Of a DNA stretch of 64,000 bases, positions 14,449 to 24,515 are shown piece after piece. The position numbers and the translations under genes are program-made. The notes beneath the pieces were generated by a model. It was given only the letters and a program-made list of their open reading frames with translations, did not search any database and was not told the origin of the DNA. This DNA is from Hermatobates lingyangjiaoensis (taxonomy: Eukaryota; Arthropoda; Insecta; Hemiptera; Hermatobatidae). The number at the start of each line of letters is the position of its first letter. Positions within the stretch are counted from its first letter, which is position 1. The DNA lies in the NCBI GenBank assembly GCA_026182355.1, contig JAPFBL010000049.1:496001-560000 (forward strand). Reading direction: 5' to 3'.

Positions 14449-14603
14449 TAAAAGTTGGAAGCAGTCCTTCATTTAAACATATATTGTTAAATAACGCCCC
14501 ATATTTGGCTTGTATCTGTTTCTTACACAATTTCTCCAGTTTCCGGAATTCCTTCCTCGTCTCTTCATTAAAACTATAAAGCTTATCACCAATATTGCTA
14601 GTC
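14449..14603 (-). pseudogene. PLE family F, N-terminal coding fragment
   Basis: Minus-strand reading gives about 45 residues containing RKLEKLCKKQIQAKYGALF and then CLNEGLLPTF. The same pattern (KxEKLxKKQxxAxYG, then CLxEGLLPxFT) is found in the independent family K copy at about 61880-61980. Such a basic, Leu-rich N-terminal segment lies upstream of the RT in PLEs. The frame stops in the (TA)n run, so this is only the first part of the element's gene. The arrangement right behind the ribozyme fits a terminal repeat that runs into the gene start. Confidence 0.65.
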
Positions 14604-14660
14604 GACATGTTTCGAATGTACCACATTCATCATCAGGATAATAATGAGAGTAATAGTAGG
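14592..14660 (-). ncRNA. Hammerhead ribozyme, PLE family F, intact core
   Basis: On the minus strand: CTGATGA (14630-14636), one extra T, a 6-bp stem II (GAATGT / ACATTC, loop GGT), GAAA (14610-14613), and the palindrome ACATGT as stem III with C as the cleavage residue. Predicted cleavage is after the GUC triplet, between 14604 and 14603. GUC is the classic hammerhead cleavage triplet. Proximal stem I is short (two pairs seen). All core residues are present. Confidence 0.8.
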
Positions 14661-14996
14661 TTTGTTAGTTTATACATGACCACGACTTCATTTTCAAGAA
14701 GAATTACGATGCACCTTTCTACCGGCGCGCCAAAATCCCATACAACAGCACTCCATAAGACAAGACTCACAAGAGAAATGATGGCGAATTCCATGAAAAT
14801 TATCGCTAAAGAAAGAAACCATGTAAAATTACAAATATTAGAAGCATTAATAATTCAAGAAAAGCAGCAAGCCATAAATATCCAACTTAATAATTCTTGT
14901 CAAATTTTAAAACTATTTTCCAACAGTCCAAACCAGATTAGCCAGGTAGTGAGTGAGTCCAACCACCCTGCCTCAATCCCCCATAATGCCCCGTGA
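14661..14996 (+). pseudogene. PLE family F, C-terminal endonuclease tail
   Basis: The plus strand reads without stops to 14996. The part from about 14780 (NSMKIIAKERNHVKLQILEA and onward to a QxAINIQLNN-like end) resembles the region after the GIY-YIG motifs in PLE proteins, where a 'Leu-Glu-Ala ... Pro/Ala-Ile-Asn-Gln' segment closes the domain. The GIY and YIG motifs themselves are missing, so the copy is 5'-truncated. A C/T-rich 3' untranslated stretch follows (14990-15050). Confidence 0.55.
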
Positions 14997-15077
14997 CCCA
15001 GGGCGATGTCCTGTGAACATTCCAATAGTAATCCACCTCTCTATATATAAACTAACAATCCTACTATTACTCTCATT

Positions 15078-15130
15078 ATTGTCCTGATAATGAATTATCA
15101 TCACATTCTAAACATGACGACTAGCAATAC
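15078..15130 (+). ncRNA. Hammerhead relic, PLE family F
   Basis: Plus-strand counterpart of the ribozyme at 14592-14660. The core reads CTGATAA (15084-15090) instead of CTGATGA, an insertion interrupts stem II, and GAAA has become TAAA. The segment after it (GACGACTAGCAATACTGG) matches the other arm closely. It should be inactive. Confidence 0.65.
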
Positions 15131-15230
15131 TGGTGATAAGCTTTATAGTTTTAATGAAGAGACGAGGAAGGAATTCCGGAAACTGGAGAACTTGTGTAAG
15201 AAACAGATACAAGCCAAATATGGAGATATA
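15121..15230 (+). pseudogene. PLE family F, second N-terminal fragment
   Basis: This is the inverted duplicate of the fragment at 14449-14603 and reads the same EFRKLE..CKKQIQAKYG pattern. It is cut at a short TA run after about 35 codons. Arm identity is high by eye, so the inverted duplication is not very old. Confidence 0.6.
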
Positions 15231-15561
15231 TATATGTAAATAATTGCTAATATTCGAATGTGCTAGTAGTTTTTTATATTTGCCAAAATAAACGGTGCTA
15301 ACTACATTGTTAGTGCAATTGTATAAACAAAGTAAGTGAATTTGTTAAATTAGTTGCTCATCATTTCCAATGATAGACTTATGTATAATAAATGGAGTCT
15401 GGATTAATGGAGTTTTTCAATTTATTGACGACTGTTTTCAGGCGTGTGCTACTCCTTAATAATTTAGGGTTATATGATGTAGACCCAAATATAATGAGAA
15501 TGTGTGAAACCAAAAAGTCCTTAAAGTTCTATTTTGTCCGACGCTAATGAAAGCTACGTAC

Positions 15562-15777
15562 TCAGTTCATTTCTATGGAGTCACCTCTATCAACATGACA
15601 AATATTTGGAGAGCTTACATTCCCTTGGCAAATGAAAGTGTTGTCACATGACATCAGTTCCTCCAAGTTGAGATCCCTTGGTCCGTTCTTGATTATTGCT
15701 GTTGCTATGATACTGTGGTCCTGTTGAGACTCATTTCTAACGAAGCCTCTGTCGTAATGCCAAGAAGGATTAAGGGC
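15562..15777 (-). pseudogene. Unrecognised coding-like relic
   Basis: A 71-codon open stretch on the minus strand between two stops has balanced amino-acid use unlike the surrounding AT-rich chance frames. It includes HYDRGFVRNES, an Asp-Leu-Asn-Leu-Glu-Glu-Leu run and two Cys near the end. Further minus-strand open pieces to about 16120 are broken by stops. I do not recognise a family. It may be an old host exon or an unknown transposon. Confidence 0.3.
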
Positions 15778-16838
15778 TCATACCTGCTCAGTATATACGA
15801 ATACTGGCAATGACATTACCCTCACTGTGTAGTAAGGTCTCGTTTCTATTGTTCTTGGTGGTTTTTTGTGGGTTGTTGGAGATTTGTTTGCTATTGATGA
15901 TTACAAATTATTTCATAAGGCGTTTTTCTATTGTGGATTCTGATTATACTCGTTCTATATTTGCATTAGTTATTTCTGTGACATGCTTTGACTGTTCCTA
16001 CAGTCATCTTCTAGGAAAATTTCTCTGTCCTCTGTACTTGAGGTCCCAGATGTTGGTCATTATATATACGTTTAGTCGTGATTCTGATCACTGTGAGAGT
16101 ACATTTGGGTTCATGAAGTAAAGCAAAAATTTCCGATATTATGGAGTCTCCGCAATTTATCAGTATTAATTAGGCAAATTAGTATTTGACAATATGAACT
16201 ATTAAATAAATCCTTAATTGCCAAATTCAAATGTTTTGTATAATTCATATCATTCATATCTACAATTTGTAAATGTAGACATCAAGCAAATGTAGACAAC
16301 AAGAAACCATAGTCATGCAGAGTATTTAGAGTTAATCTATAAAAGTTCAAACCCTTACGACTGAAAACTAAAGCAGTCACCACATTTATGAGCATATGTG
16401 GTAATTATATTCTTATCAAAATATATACAGATAAATCTATTTATGTATGTATAAAAAGATTTCACAGTAAGCATGTGGAATCTGTAAGTGATATGTTTCG
16501 GTACTTCATACATCATCTTCAAAATTATCAATTTTACTATACTTAACAATAATTAATCCAAAACAAAGAGAAGAAAACAGCTACAAAAGTTGCCTAAAAC
16601 AAAAAGTTCCAGAAAAAGACGAAAAATGACTCGTTTTATTAGATTAGATATTATTATATTATTATTAATATATATTATTAGATATTAGATGTTATTAGAT
16701 TTCTTTTTTGACCTATTCAACGTCATTGGCGAACCTGATTTATAGTTTACCTACTACAATAAGGAAAATAGCCAGAAGGTTAGAATCTGTTAATAAAAAG
16801 GTCGTGAATGCAGAAACAGCGATCATTTTCAATATCAG
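15778..16838. other. AT-rich sequence with one weak ribozyme-like site
   Basis: At 16497-16525 the minus strand reads TTGAAGATG...ACCGAAACATATC. This resembles a hammerhead with C3 mutated and a poorly paired stem II. I leave it unassigned. No gene seen. Confidence 0.3.
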
Positions 16839-16914
16839 ATATATATATATATATATAAAGATTTCACATAAACACAAAAAATAACAATCAATGATCAGAC
16901 CACAATAAGAAAAT

Positions 16915-16975
16915 GGGAAAACAAGACTAAGATCTTTCAACCGTAACAAGCGGTCTTCGTCAGAGTCAAAAACCC
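16915..16975 (-). ncRNA. Hammerhead ribozyme, PLE family A, intact core
   Basis: Minus strand: stem I GGG..GACT / AGTC..CCC, CTGACGA (16957-16963), an extra A, stem II GACCG / CGGTT with a 7-nt loop, GAAA, palindromic AGATCT as stem III and U before the cut. All catalytic core residues are present. Confidence 0.85.
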
Positions 16976-16989
16976 AACAGAGTCCAGTT

Positions 16990-17050
16990 GGGTTTTTGAC
17001 TCTGACGAAGACCGCTTGTTACGGTTGAAAGATCTTAGTCGTGTTTTCCC
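16990..17050 (+). ncRNA. Hammerhead ribozyme, PLE family A, intact core
   Basis: CTGACGA at 17002-17008, extra A at 17009, stem II GACCG (17010-17014) with CGGTT (17022-17026), GAAA at 17027-17030 and palindromic AGATCT at 17030-17035. Predicted cleavage is after U17036. Stem I pairs GACT (16998-17001) with AGTC (17037-17040), then an internal loop, then GGG (16990-16992) with CCC (17048-17050). The internal loop plus stem II loop is the layout used for tertiary contacts in natural type I hammerheads. Confidence 0.85.
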
Positions 17051-17200
17051 ATTTTCTCATTGTGGTTTCATCAATAATATATATATTATATATATATAAC
17101 TGAAAACCCAAACAGCTTCTGCAGCTTTGGTTTTCAATAACACTTTTTTCAAGAAGATTTGATGCCTATGTATGGCAAGGCAAATATATATATATATATA

Positions 17201-17357
17201 CTTTAACACATAGGAAAAAAAAGAGAAAGTCACTAAAGAACTCACTTCCAAATTTCGACATCTGTCGTCATCAGTAAGAAATTCAAAGTACTGGTGTAGA
17301 GAAGCGAACCGCAACTCAACTATATATATAGAGTTGAGTTTTGGTTCGCTTCTCTAA
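17201..17357 (-). mobile_element. PLE family B, truncated copy with TA-centred palindrome
   Basis: Minus-strand family B end. Its 3' tail (CCTATGTGTTAAAG) abuts (TA)n at 17184-17200, and the ribozyme core lies at 17253-17280. The far side is a palindrome at 17298-17355 whose arms (AGAGAAGCGAACC-type) flank a TATATATA centre. The same upstream segment, unfolded, follows the family B copy at 57983-58020. Confidence 0.7.
17245..17285 (-). ncRNA. Hammerhead ribozyme, PLE family B, core present
   Basis: Minus strand: CTGATGA (17268-17274), extra C, stem II GACA / TGTC with GA loop, GAAA (17253-17256). The next bases are TTTGG, not the ATAT seen in other B copies, so stem III and the cleavage site look damaged. 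Confidence 0.65.
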
Positions 17358-17396
17358 ATATATATATATATATAATATATATATATAATATATATA

Positions 17397-17510
17397 AAAC
17401 CAATTAAAAAGAAGATATCACACAGATAACACAGGCATAACTCACTTCTATATTTTGACCATCATCATCATCAGGAGGCGAAGAGTCCCGCAGGAAGGCA
17501 CAGCGGTGAC
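17397..17510 (-). mobile_element. PLE family B-like end with hammerhead relic
   Basis: Minus strand has CTGATGA (17468-17474), a repeat-expanded TGATGATGG segment where stem II should be, and CAAAATATAG where GAAATATAG is expected (G12 to A). The AAGTGAGTT sequence after it matches other B copies. It abuts the long (TA)n run at 17358-17396. Confidence 0.55.
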
Positions 17511-18614
17511 TCTAAAAACCTCAAACTTTTACCATTTTATAGACATAAGTTTTACTATGGACCTATCGATATCGTTAAAACGTACTGTGATTAAGCCGCT
17601 TATTTTAGCCTCTACTTCTTACTAAGGTCTTAAAGCACATTTTGGAGCTAAATAATCATTTATATCAATAAGTTATATTGAATTATTTATAAATAATCTA
17701 TAAAAGGGTTATCAGTCTTCACTTGGAGTGACAGTTTATTAACATTGCAGACACGTTTTGATAATTGGACCTCAATTAAGCTCACCTTCACTGTTTTAGT
17801 TTTGATTCTTATAATCCTCGAAAAAAACATTTCTTTAATTTTCTTTCTAATTAAATTCATGATATTCTTGCAATAAATGAGGCTGAATTGTTAACATTTG
17901 CAGTGGATTTACTTCTATTGCAACATCACATGTAGGGTGAAGTCCAAGGGCTTTATTGATTATGTCTGACCTTTGTCTCTACTAGTAATGAACTTTTTCC
18001 TAATTTCCTCATGAGTCATTATCCTCTCTTAGTTTAATACTTTTCTTCTTCTATGCCAAATCTTGGGTGCTTCCAAAATAATATCGGTGTCAGTATTTCT
18101 ACTTTCGGATTGATATTTCAGAAGTGAGTTCAAAAGAAAATTCTGACACATTTGATGCGATTATTTGTTTATGATGTAGTTTAAAAAAAATTATTTTTGT
18201 AATGAATGATGTATGAAGTGTAATAATATATCTCTTTACTTCCTTATAAGACAATCCTCCTTTCTCACTGATATTCTAATCGCGAACAAATCGTAGTGGT
18301 AAAAGCGATTGAGTCTTGCAAACATTTAGGAGTGCTTTCAATACCCATCCACCACCTCGATCTACTACATCTGTCTAAATGGTACGCTTACTGAAAGAAT
18401 AGTTTCCACTCTTGTTGGTCATTAAGGAGATCAAATGGGGTAACCTATACCTCTACCTCTACGAAGGCGCATGTCTTGGGAGATTTCAGAAATGACCAGG
18501 TTCGGGTCACAATCAACTCATATGATAAGCAGAGGACAGTATTGGTGATGCTAGTGATCTTTAAATAACAATGATATAAATGGTTGGACTCCAACCGTCA
18601 ATATGAAAATGCGC

Positions 18615-18815
18615 TTCGTTCTCCATCTCCTGATGATGTCCAGCCCAAAAATTAGAGACTGTCAGTGTGTTTGTCCCATTACTCTGAATCTAGTGAAACA
18701 GAAACTCACTACTATTTCGACGTCATCGTCATCAGGAAGATAGCAGTGAGCTTCTGTTTCATTTCTGTGTGTTCTTTTTGTGAATATAGTTTATATATAT
18801 ATACATATATATTCG
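18615..18815. mobile_element. PLE ends of two families, head to head
   Basis: A plus-strand family G-like hammerhead relic (18622-18665: CTGATGA kept, stem II and G12 changed, then ATTAGAGACTGTCAGTGTG) is followed by an intact minus-strand family B ribozyme (18694-18761). A plus-strand tail then runs into TA repeats at 18791-18813. The copies appear nested or joined; I cannot assign every base. Confidence 0.55.
18694..18761 (-). ncRNA. Hammerhead ribozyme, PLE family B, long stem I
   Basis: Minus strand: CTGATGA (18729-18735), extra C, stem II closed by GA/TC, GAAA (18715-18718), minimal stem III (A-U) and A as cleavage residue, with the cut between 18713 and 18712. Stem I is unusually long: 18694-18710 pairs with 18745-18761 with one mismatch, after a one-pair proximal stem and an asymmetric internal loop. 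The core and long complementary flanks make this one of the best-supported ribozymes in the window. Confidence 0.8.
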
Positions 18816-21800
18816 TAAAGAGTTTGAAGAGTGGCCGACAACTGTTAAGAACAAGGATAGTTCACGCTTAATACAACTCTAAAAATTCCTTTTTCATACG
18901 ATTGGAAAGGAAAAGAGGAAATATATACGACTTGCATGAAAAATATTTCCTTTTAACACTTTGTTATTAAAATAAAAGATCAGCATACAGACTAGTCTCA
19001 TTACAAATTCCATATTTTATATAAGAGGCCGTTGACCAACAGGTAAAGTGGTCATTAATACCTTAGGTTTATCTATAAGGTGGTGCAAGCGAACAATCAC
19101 AGTGACATTATTACTTCTTCATATTTAAAATGGTATGTCAAACTAGATCAAGTGGACGTAACAATGAGCATCCAAAAGTCACAGCTGTCGTATTGCAATT
19201 AGTGATGAAGACTTCAGTGGGTCATCCCTAACAAGTCAAGGATTCAATCACGCTGACGTTATTGTTAGTTCGTACCCACTGGAAAAAAAACAGTGTCTCT
19301 TTTTTTCGCTAAAGGAATTCAAGATAACATATAATTTAAATATCAATGTCATCAAATCAGTTGACTGTCTTTTACTAAAAGTTTATCTGGTTCAAACACC
19401 AAGAAGTAGAATTGATTTGCTCTTTTGTAAAAAAAATGCGGTTTGGTAAGTTGTCTTAGAATACAAGCATTCATGCATATCTAAATATTATTTTGAATTC
19501 AAAATATTATTGGAAGTTTTTATATGACAGAGAATAGAACCAAAAAATTGTTTTACCAGGCGCTTACTAATATTAAGCTGTTCAACCATTCCAGTAATGT
19601 AATCTGGGGCTTTAAATTTATTTTTAAAGGATTTAAAAACCTTAAACTACTACTTAAAGCATACCAAACAAGCTTCGTGAGTGGACTGTGAGCTTGGCTG
19701 AAGTAGTAAATATAGCTTGGCTGATAAGCAAGTTACACAAAATATCCTTTGTATAAGTGAATGATTTGAGATTGCAAAGCAAGGACAAAACATCGATTTC
19801 AGAAGCAGTGAAGCTACTATAGCAACCTGGCACTGTTTCTTTCTTCAAAATACTAGACAAGAAAATATTCAAAAAAATATTGTATGCAAGACTTAGTATT
19901 GTGAAGTAATTTGTGATAGCTTTGTGGGATGAAAGTAAAGTAATTTGATGTTTCATTTAATGTTTCCATTAAGCTCTTTAATACATTGTTTACAAGATCG
20001 AAATACTTTTTTTTACTTTTCTGTTCATTTAAAATGATTTCCCAACAATCTTGGTGATTTATAGAAAAACACGGTAATTTTTATCAATCATTGATGGTAG
20101 AATGTGAACTACACATATGATGATCAACTGTTGTTCAATAATGAACAGAGAGGTTAAGGTTAAATATTTGAAAATAACAAAAAAATGAATGCATTCTCAC
20201 TTGTAGATCAGGTGTTATTGGAATGATTAATTCTGTTTTTATGTTCTTTCAAAATTAACCACCATTACGGAAAACATGTTCAGCTGTAATACATTTTTAC
20301 ACAGAGTTTATCATAAATAGTTTTTGTTGCAATTTACAGAATTCAAACAACTGTTTGTAGCCTTACCTAATACAATGTAAGTATGGCATGGACGCTGAAA
20401 ATATCAATAGATACACATATTTATCAGAAAACAGAAACGAAGGTTAAAAAAAGTAGATCATTGATATTAAAATATCATACGGTAGTAATTTCAGGTAAGT
20501 TGAAAATAAATAAAGGATTATATATAACTGTAAAGAAATAAAGGTATACTTGCATACTTCAAATACAAATAAATACTTATCACGGAATGTAATCCTAGTT
20601 CTGCATAATATTTTGCCTTGTTTTGAGTTAAGTTACATAACTTGTATAAATGGCATGGTTTAGTAGATAGAAACAGTTTCATGAATTTTTCTTACATTAT
20701 GGTTTTCATGAAAAGCCTTATACACGCATATGGAATAAAAGAAATACATTTTTTTTGTTTCCCTCAAAGTCGTAACTTAACCCTTTTCTAACACATAACT
20801 GGCCTGAATTCTGTTATTTTCAACAAAACGGAATATATCCTTTTGAAAGTAAGAATATTGAAACTAAAGTAGACCCAAATTCTAGTAACACGTAAGAAAT
20901 GGATGCTGTCATCATTTTTAAAGAAATAATTGGACTCATGGGTACAGATTAACTGCACCAATAATAATTAAATTATTTAATTGCCACCCGTTTTGGTTTT
21001 ACTTATAAAGAAAGGTGTTGTCCATATTTTAATTAATTATTTTACTACAACGTAGATAATAAATGCAATAAAAATGATACAAAATGAAAAACGTGGTATT
21101 GCATGTACTAAGTTTTAGTATTCTCCTAAATAATACAATCATGTTATGTAAATTTATGTATATATGTAAATTGTAAACAGGGTTTTGAAGGCCTGAAAAA
21201 AGTCTGCCTCCCGTTTAAGATCATAAGATAGTTGTCATTTCTAGTTAAGAAAACATATAATTTAAGTATCTCATAACTAATCTGTGTAATAACTTAACAG
21301 ATATTAAGAATAATGTTGCAAAGAATGAAAGTTGACTATAAAAGATAAGTTTTAGAACAATTTTAAAATTGCTTCTAAATTCAAGTATGAAATTCGTTCA
21401 GCCCCTACTCTCTTATCAAACCACAGATGTAAAATATTTAGACACTGGATCGCTTTTTCATGCATGTTTATGAAAATGATGGATGAACTGCAAAAAAGAT
21501 GATTGGATAAGTGTATGATACATCAGTGTGTCATGTTATCGAAGAAAGGTAGACTAGGATCTAAGTGGAAAACATTATGAACGCCTCAACATGTTGTTCC
21601 CCACCAAGGGAAGTTGACCTAGCTTAGATACGAAAAAGAAGGTTTTCCAAAATGTTAGGCAGGTAGATATCATAACTTATAAGAATATTTTAGGATAAAA
21701 TAAAGCCAAAGTAGTTTATCATGTTGATCCTGCCTATAACTTCAAATGCGTGGTTATATATTTTTTCTTTCGATATGTTGCCCACATTTATTATCTTTAG

Positions 21801-23269
21801 GTTAAATTCAAGTTAAAATATTTTACAATATGCTTTTAGTTATATGGTTGCAACTGTGCAACACGTATATTTGTGTGCTATACCATTTGTTGGGTGTAAA
21901 GTGGACGTCCTATGAAATATTTGACAGGTATTTCAAAATAATATGGACAACTACCAGGTTATGTTCAAACTATATCCCATTTTGACAAAATATGGGGGTA
22001 CTACTATAATAATATTTCTTTTAAAGAATTTATGTGTGAATTAAAATAATAAAATACCAATTCATATTTAGAATCAGAAAACCATTTTATTTTGCACATA
22101 GATATTCTAATCTGTCCCAATTTTATGTAAGAAACTTGTAGTGTGAAAAAAATTTAAATCATTCCCTTATTTCATCATTATTTTCCTCATAACATAGATG
22201 AAGTGTGCGGTTTTTATAATTTTATCTTAATTACTAGCATTTTTCAATATTTTTTGGTTATATTATTTTAGGTAATATTCAAGGGAGTTTTTAAAAACTT
22301 TCTTTTAAACACTTTGTCAAGAAAAATGTCTCTTTTTCATTAGAATTATTGCACTCCTTATTTCAAAATCACGTTCAAACTTATGTTCTGTGTCCGTAGT
22401 AACTTCAATTGCTTTTCTTATAGTAACTATGTATTAATATAATCAGAAATTTTTTAGAAAAAAAATTTTAATTAATTGGAAAGCTAAATTTAAAATTTAT
22501 ATTTACAATTAAATATATAAGACAATAAATGAATAATAATTGTCACGACTGGTATTACGAATAATTCAAAATTAATAGTTGATAATGAATTCCGAATTCG
22601 TTGATTCCATATTGTTTTTGACAAATGATATGCTAAATTCATTGCTGCAACATTGTATCGACTAGCATTTGTTACTCGAATTAGACAATATTAATAGCCT
22701 CACATATCTATTATCCGATTTAAGAAAATCTGGAATGGTCTACACTTAACTATAAGTAAACTTATACATATAAATGTATTATCAAACTCATTCACAATTA
22801 AATTATTTAATTGTTTTATATCAATTTGCTATCTCAATTAAATTAATAACAACTGAAATATAATTATATTATGTGACTCATGAGGTAATTTTATTAGTGG
22901 CTCATAGCATTTACTTATCCAGTATTCCTGTATTATCAATGTATTCCCAAGAAATATCCATATTTAGGACTGTACTTAATATAAACGCCAAAGCCTCTTG
23001 AATCTCCAAAAGAGAAGGTTAAGAGCACGTTAGTGCCCATTTCTACATGGAATACGAAAATGCACCTTTCTCTTCCTTCAGTACCACGAAAAAACATGAA
23101 CTTCATTATCACAAAAATATCTGTTACTCAGTGAGACGTAAATCAATAACACTTTTTATTGAGTGTTATCAATTTAAGCACAAGTTAGCGTACTTAATAA
23201 GAATAAATAGAGTAGATCTTGTGTAAATGTGTGAATCCGTGAACATCTTAAAAAATGTTGTTCTGACCA
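18816..23269. other. AT-rich sequence, no gene seen
   Basis: About 4.4 kb with no recognisable coding, RNA or repeat feature. A 100-codon minus-strand frame at 19654-19956 is low-complexity Leu/Ser/Thr and looks like chance. Confidence 0.5.
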
Positions 23270-23329
23270 TCGCAATATTTTATATAACCAACCAATAAAT
23301 GATCGTCCGCATGTTAATATAGAAAAATT

Positions 23330-23660
23330 ACCGTTTATTTTTTAGTTACAGGTGCATTGGTAAAAAGGGATTTCACATCAAAACTAATCAATCTATAATT
23401 CTTATTTATGTTTACGCTTTTTAATTTACTAATTAAATCAAAATTGTTATTAATATGGCTGCTTGAAGCTTTTTGAACCAGGCAGCCTAATTGAAAATGT
23501 AAGTGAACGAATGTACTTGCGTATGTTCAGATTTATTCCTCTCATCGAAACAATGTTAAAATTTCTGTTTTTGCAAATATGTTTTTGAGGGCGTCAAGAG
23601 TTTGCTCCCTTGAATTCCTTATTGATGATATTAACAACATTAGGTCAATTGCGTATCATT
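23330..23660 (-). pseudogene. PLE family A, reverse-transcriptase fragment
   Basis: The minus-strand frame at about 23500-23335 reads ...INKNYRLISFDVKSLFTNAP and stops soon after. FDVKSLFTN is the RT motif A region typical of PLEs and carries the first catalytic Asp. Farther 5' on the minus strand (about 23650-23560) a broken segment reads NIINKEFKG, resembling a later connector region, so pieces are rearranged. No motif B or YxDD motif was found. It faces away from the endonuclease fragment that follows, so the element is internally inverted. Confidence 0.65.
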
Positions 23661-23679
23661 AAAATACCCTTCGTCGTAT

Positions 23680-24240
23680 ATCGATTTAGCTTTGCAGGAT
23701 GCTAAAAAAACTTTCTCGAAGATTTCAGCACAGCCTCGTTCATTATCAAATTCTAAAGTTTTACCGTATCATGAGTCATTGGACCCTCTCCCTAGGCTTG
23801 TACGTAAACTTGATTATAATATAGTATTTCCTAATCGTAATAACGTAGGCAAAATGTTAATAAAAAACTCTCCCAGGGAACTGGAGTCTGGTGGTATTTA
23901 TAAAATTCCGTGCAAGAGTTGCCATAAAATTCATATCGGTGAAAATTGTAAATCTTTAAAGACACGTATAAAACAATGCCAAAACAACGTAATAAGACAG
24001 GAAAAAATTAGCGCCTTATTCTTACGTATAAATAATGAAAATCATCATATTGATTGAACCGGAGCAAAATTCATTACCTACAAAAAATCTATGTTGTTAA
24101 GAAATAATATCGAATCCTTTCTGATTAGATTTAATAGCTCAAAAACATTAGTAAGGAGCTCTTAAAGCTTGATTCTTGCTTCACGAGGGCAATAGTCTCT
24201 TCTAGGAGGGTTGACAGCTAGCAGATATTTGTTTACCCTT
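23680..24240 (+). pseudogene. PLE family A, connector and GIY-YIG endonuclease
   Basis: The plus-strand frame from about 23680 to the TGA at 24055-24057 reads the connector (QDAKKTFSKIS, then LPYHESLDPLPRL) and then GIYKIPCKSCHKIHIGE. The latter is the GIY motif, a Cys pair and a YIG motif here changed to HIG. The related minus-strand copy at 28871-29345 keeps YIG. The TGA replaces a Trp codon present in that copy, and further stops and frameshifts follow. GIY-YIG is the endonuclease of PLEs and nicks target DNA to prime reverse transcription. This copy must be inactive. Confidence 0.8.
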
Positions 24241-24495
24241 TCTTACTATTCTCCTTTATTTACCAAACATCCCTCTATGGACTATTGTCCTTCCCTGTAC
24301 TTTTCAACCTTTTAAAATGCCACTCTTCCCTCCCACTCCTCTCAATCCCTCGCCAAGATGTTTCTGCATCTAGTGCTTCAGTTGAACTTTTGACACTGAC
24401 AAAGACCGCTTGTTACGGTTGAAAGATCTTAAATTTTTTTTTCATACTGTGGTTTGATCATGGATTGTTATTTCACGTGTTTATGTGAAATCTTG
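24241..24495 (+). mobile_element. PLE family A, 3' untranslated region and terminal end
   Basis: A C/T-rich untranslated stretch, a hammerhead relic at 24383-24435, and the family A tail ending TTTATGTGAAATCTTG directly against (TA)n at 24496-24515. The same order is seen on the minus strand at 28593-28870. Confidence 0.75.
24383..24435 (+). ncRNA. Hammerhead relic, PLE family A
   Basis: Stem II (GACCG / CGGTT), GAAA (24421-24424) and AGATCT are intact, but the core reads CTGACAA (24396-24402) with G8 changed to A. G8 takes part in catalysis, so this copy should be inactive. Stem I has also decayed. Confidence 0.75.
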
Positions 24496-24515
24496 TATAT
24501 ATATATATATATATA

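Larger units (their letters stand above)
14430..15240. mobile_element. PLE family F, composite inverted copy
   Basis: Two arms in inverted orientation, about 14511-14660 (minus) and 15045-15227 (plus), each contain a hammerhead or its relic followed by the start of a PLE reading frame. Between them lies a plus-strand piece of the PLE C-terminal coding region and its 3' untranslated sequence. The order is 5' end reversed, then 3' end, then terminal repeat, then 5' end. PLEs are known to show such partial tandem and inverted terminal-repeat arrangements. Both outer edges abut TA-rich runs (14432-14448 and 15226-15237). Confidence 0.75.
16857..17075. mobile_element. PLE family A, head-to-head pair
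   Basis: Two 5'-truncated family A ends are joined at their 5' sides near 16976-16989. The left arm is on the minus strand and the right arm on the plus strand, each with the ribozyme and then the 3' tail (ATTGTGGTTT-type). Both outer ends run straight into (TA)n: 16839-16857 on the left and 17076-17098 on the right. The arms form a nearly perfect hairpin of about 65 bp. Confidence 0.85.

Noticed and set aside
16497..16525. Hammerhead-like site on the minus strand (TTGAAGATG...ACCGAAACATATC)
   Set aside because: C3 is changed and stem II pairs poorly. It may be a relic, but evidence is too thin for a feature.
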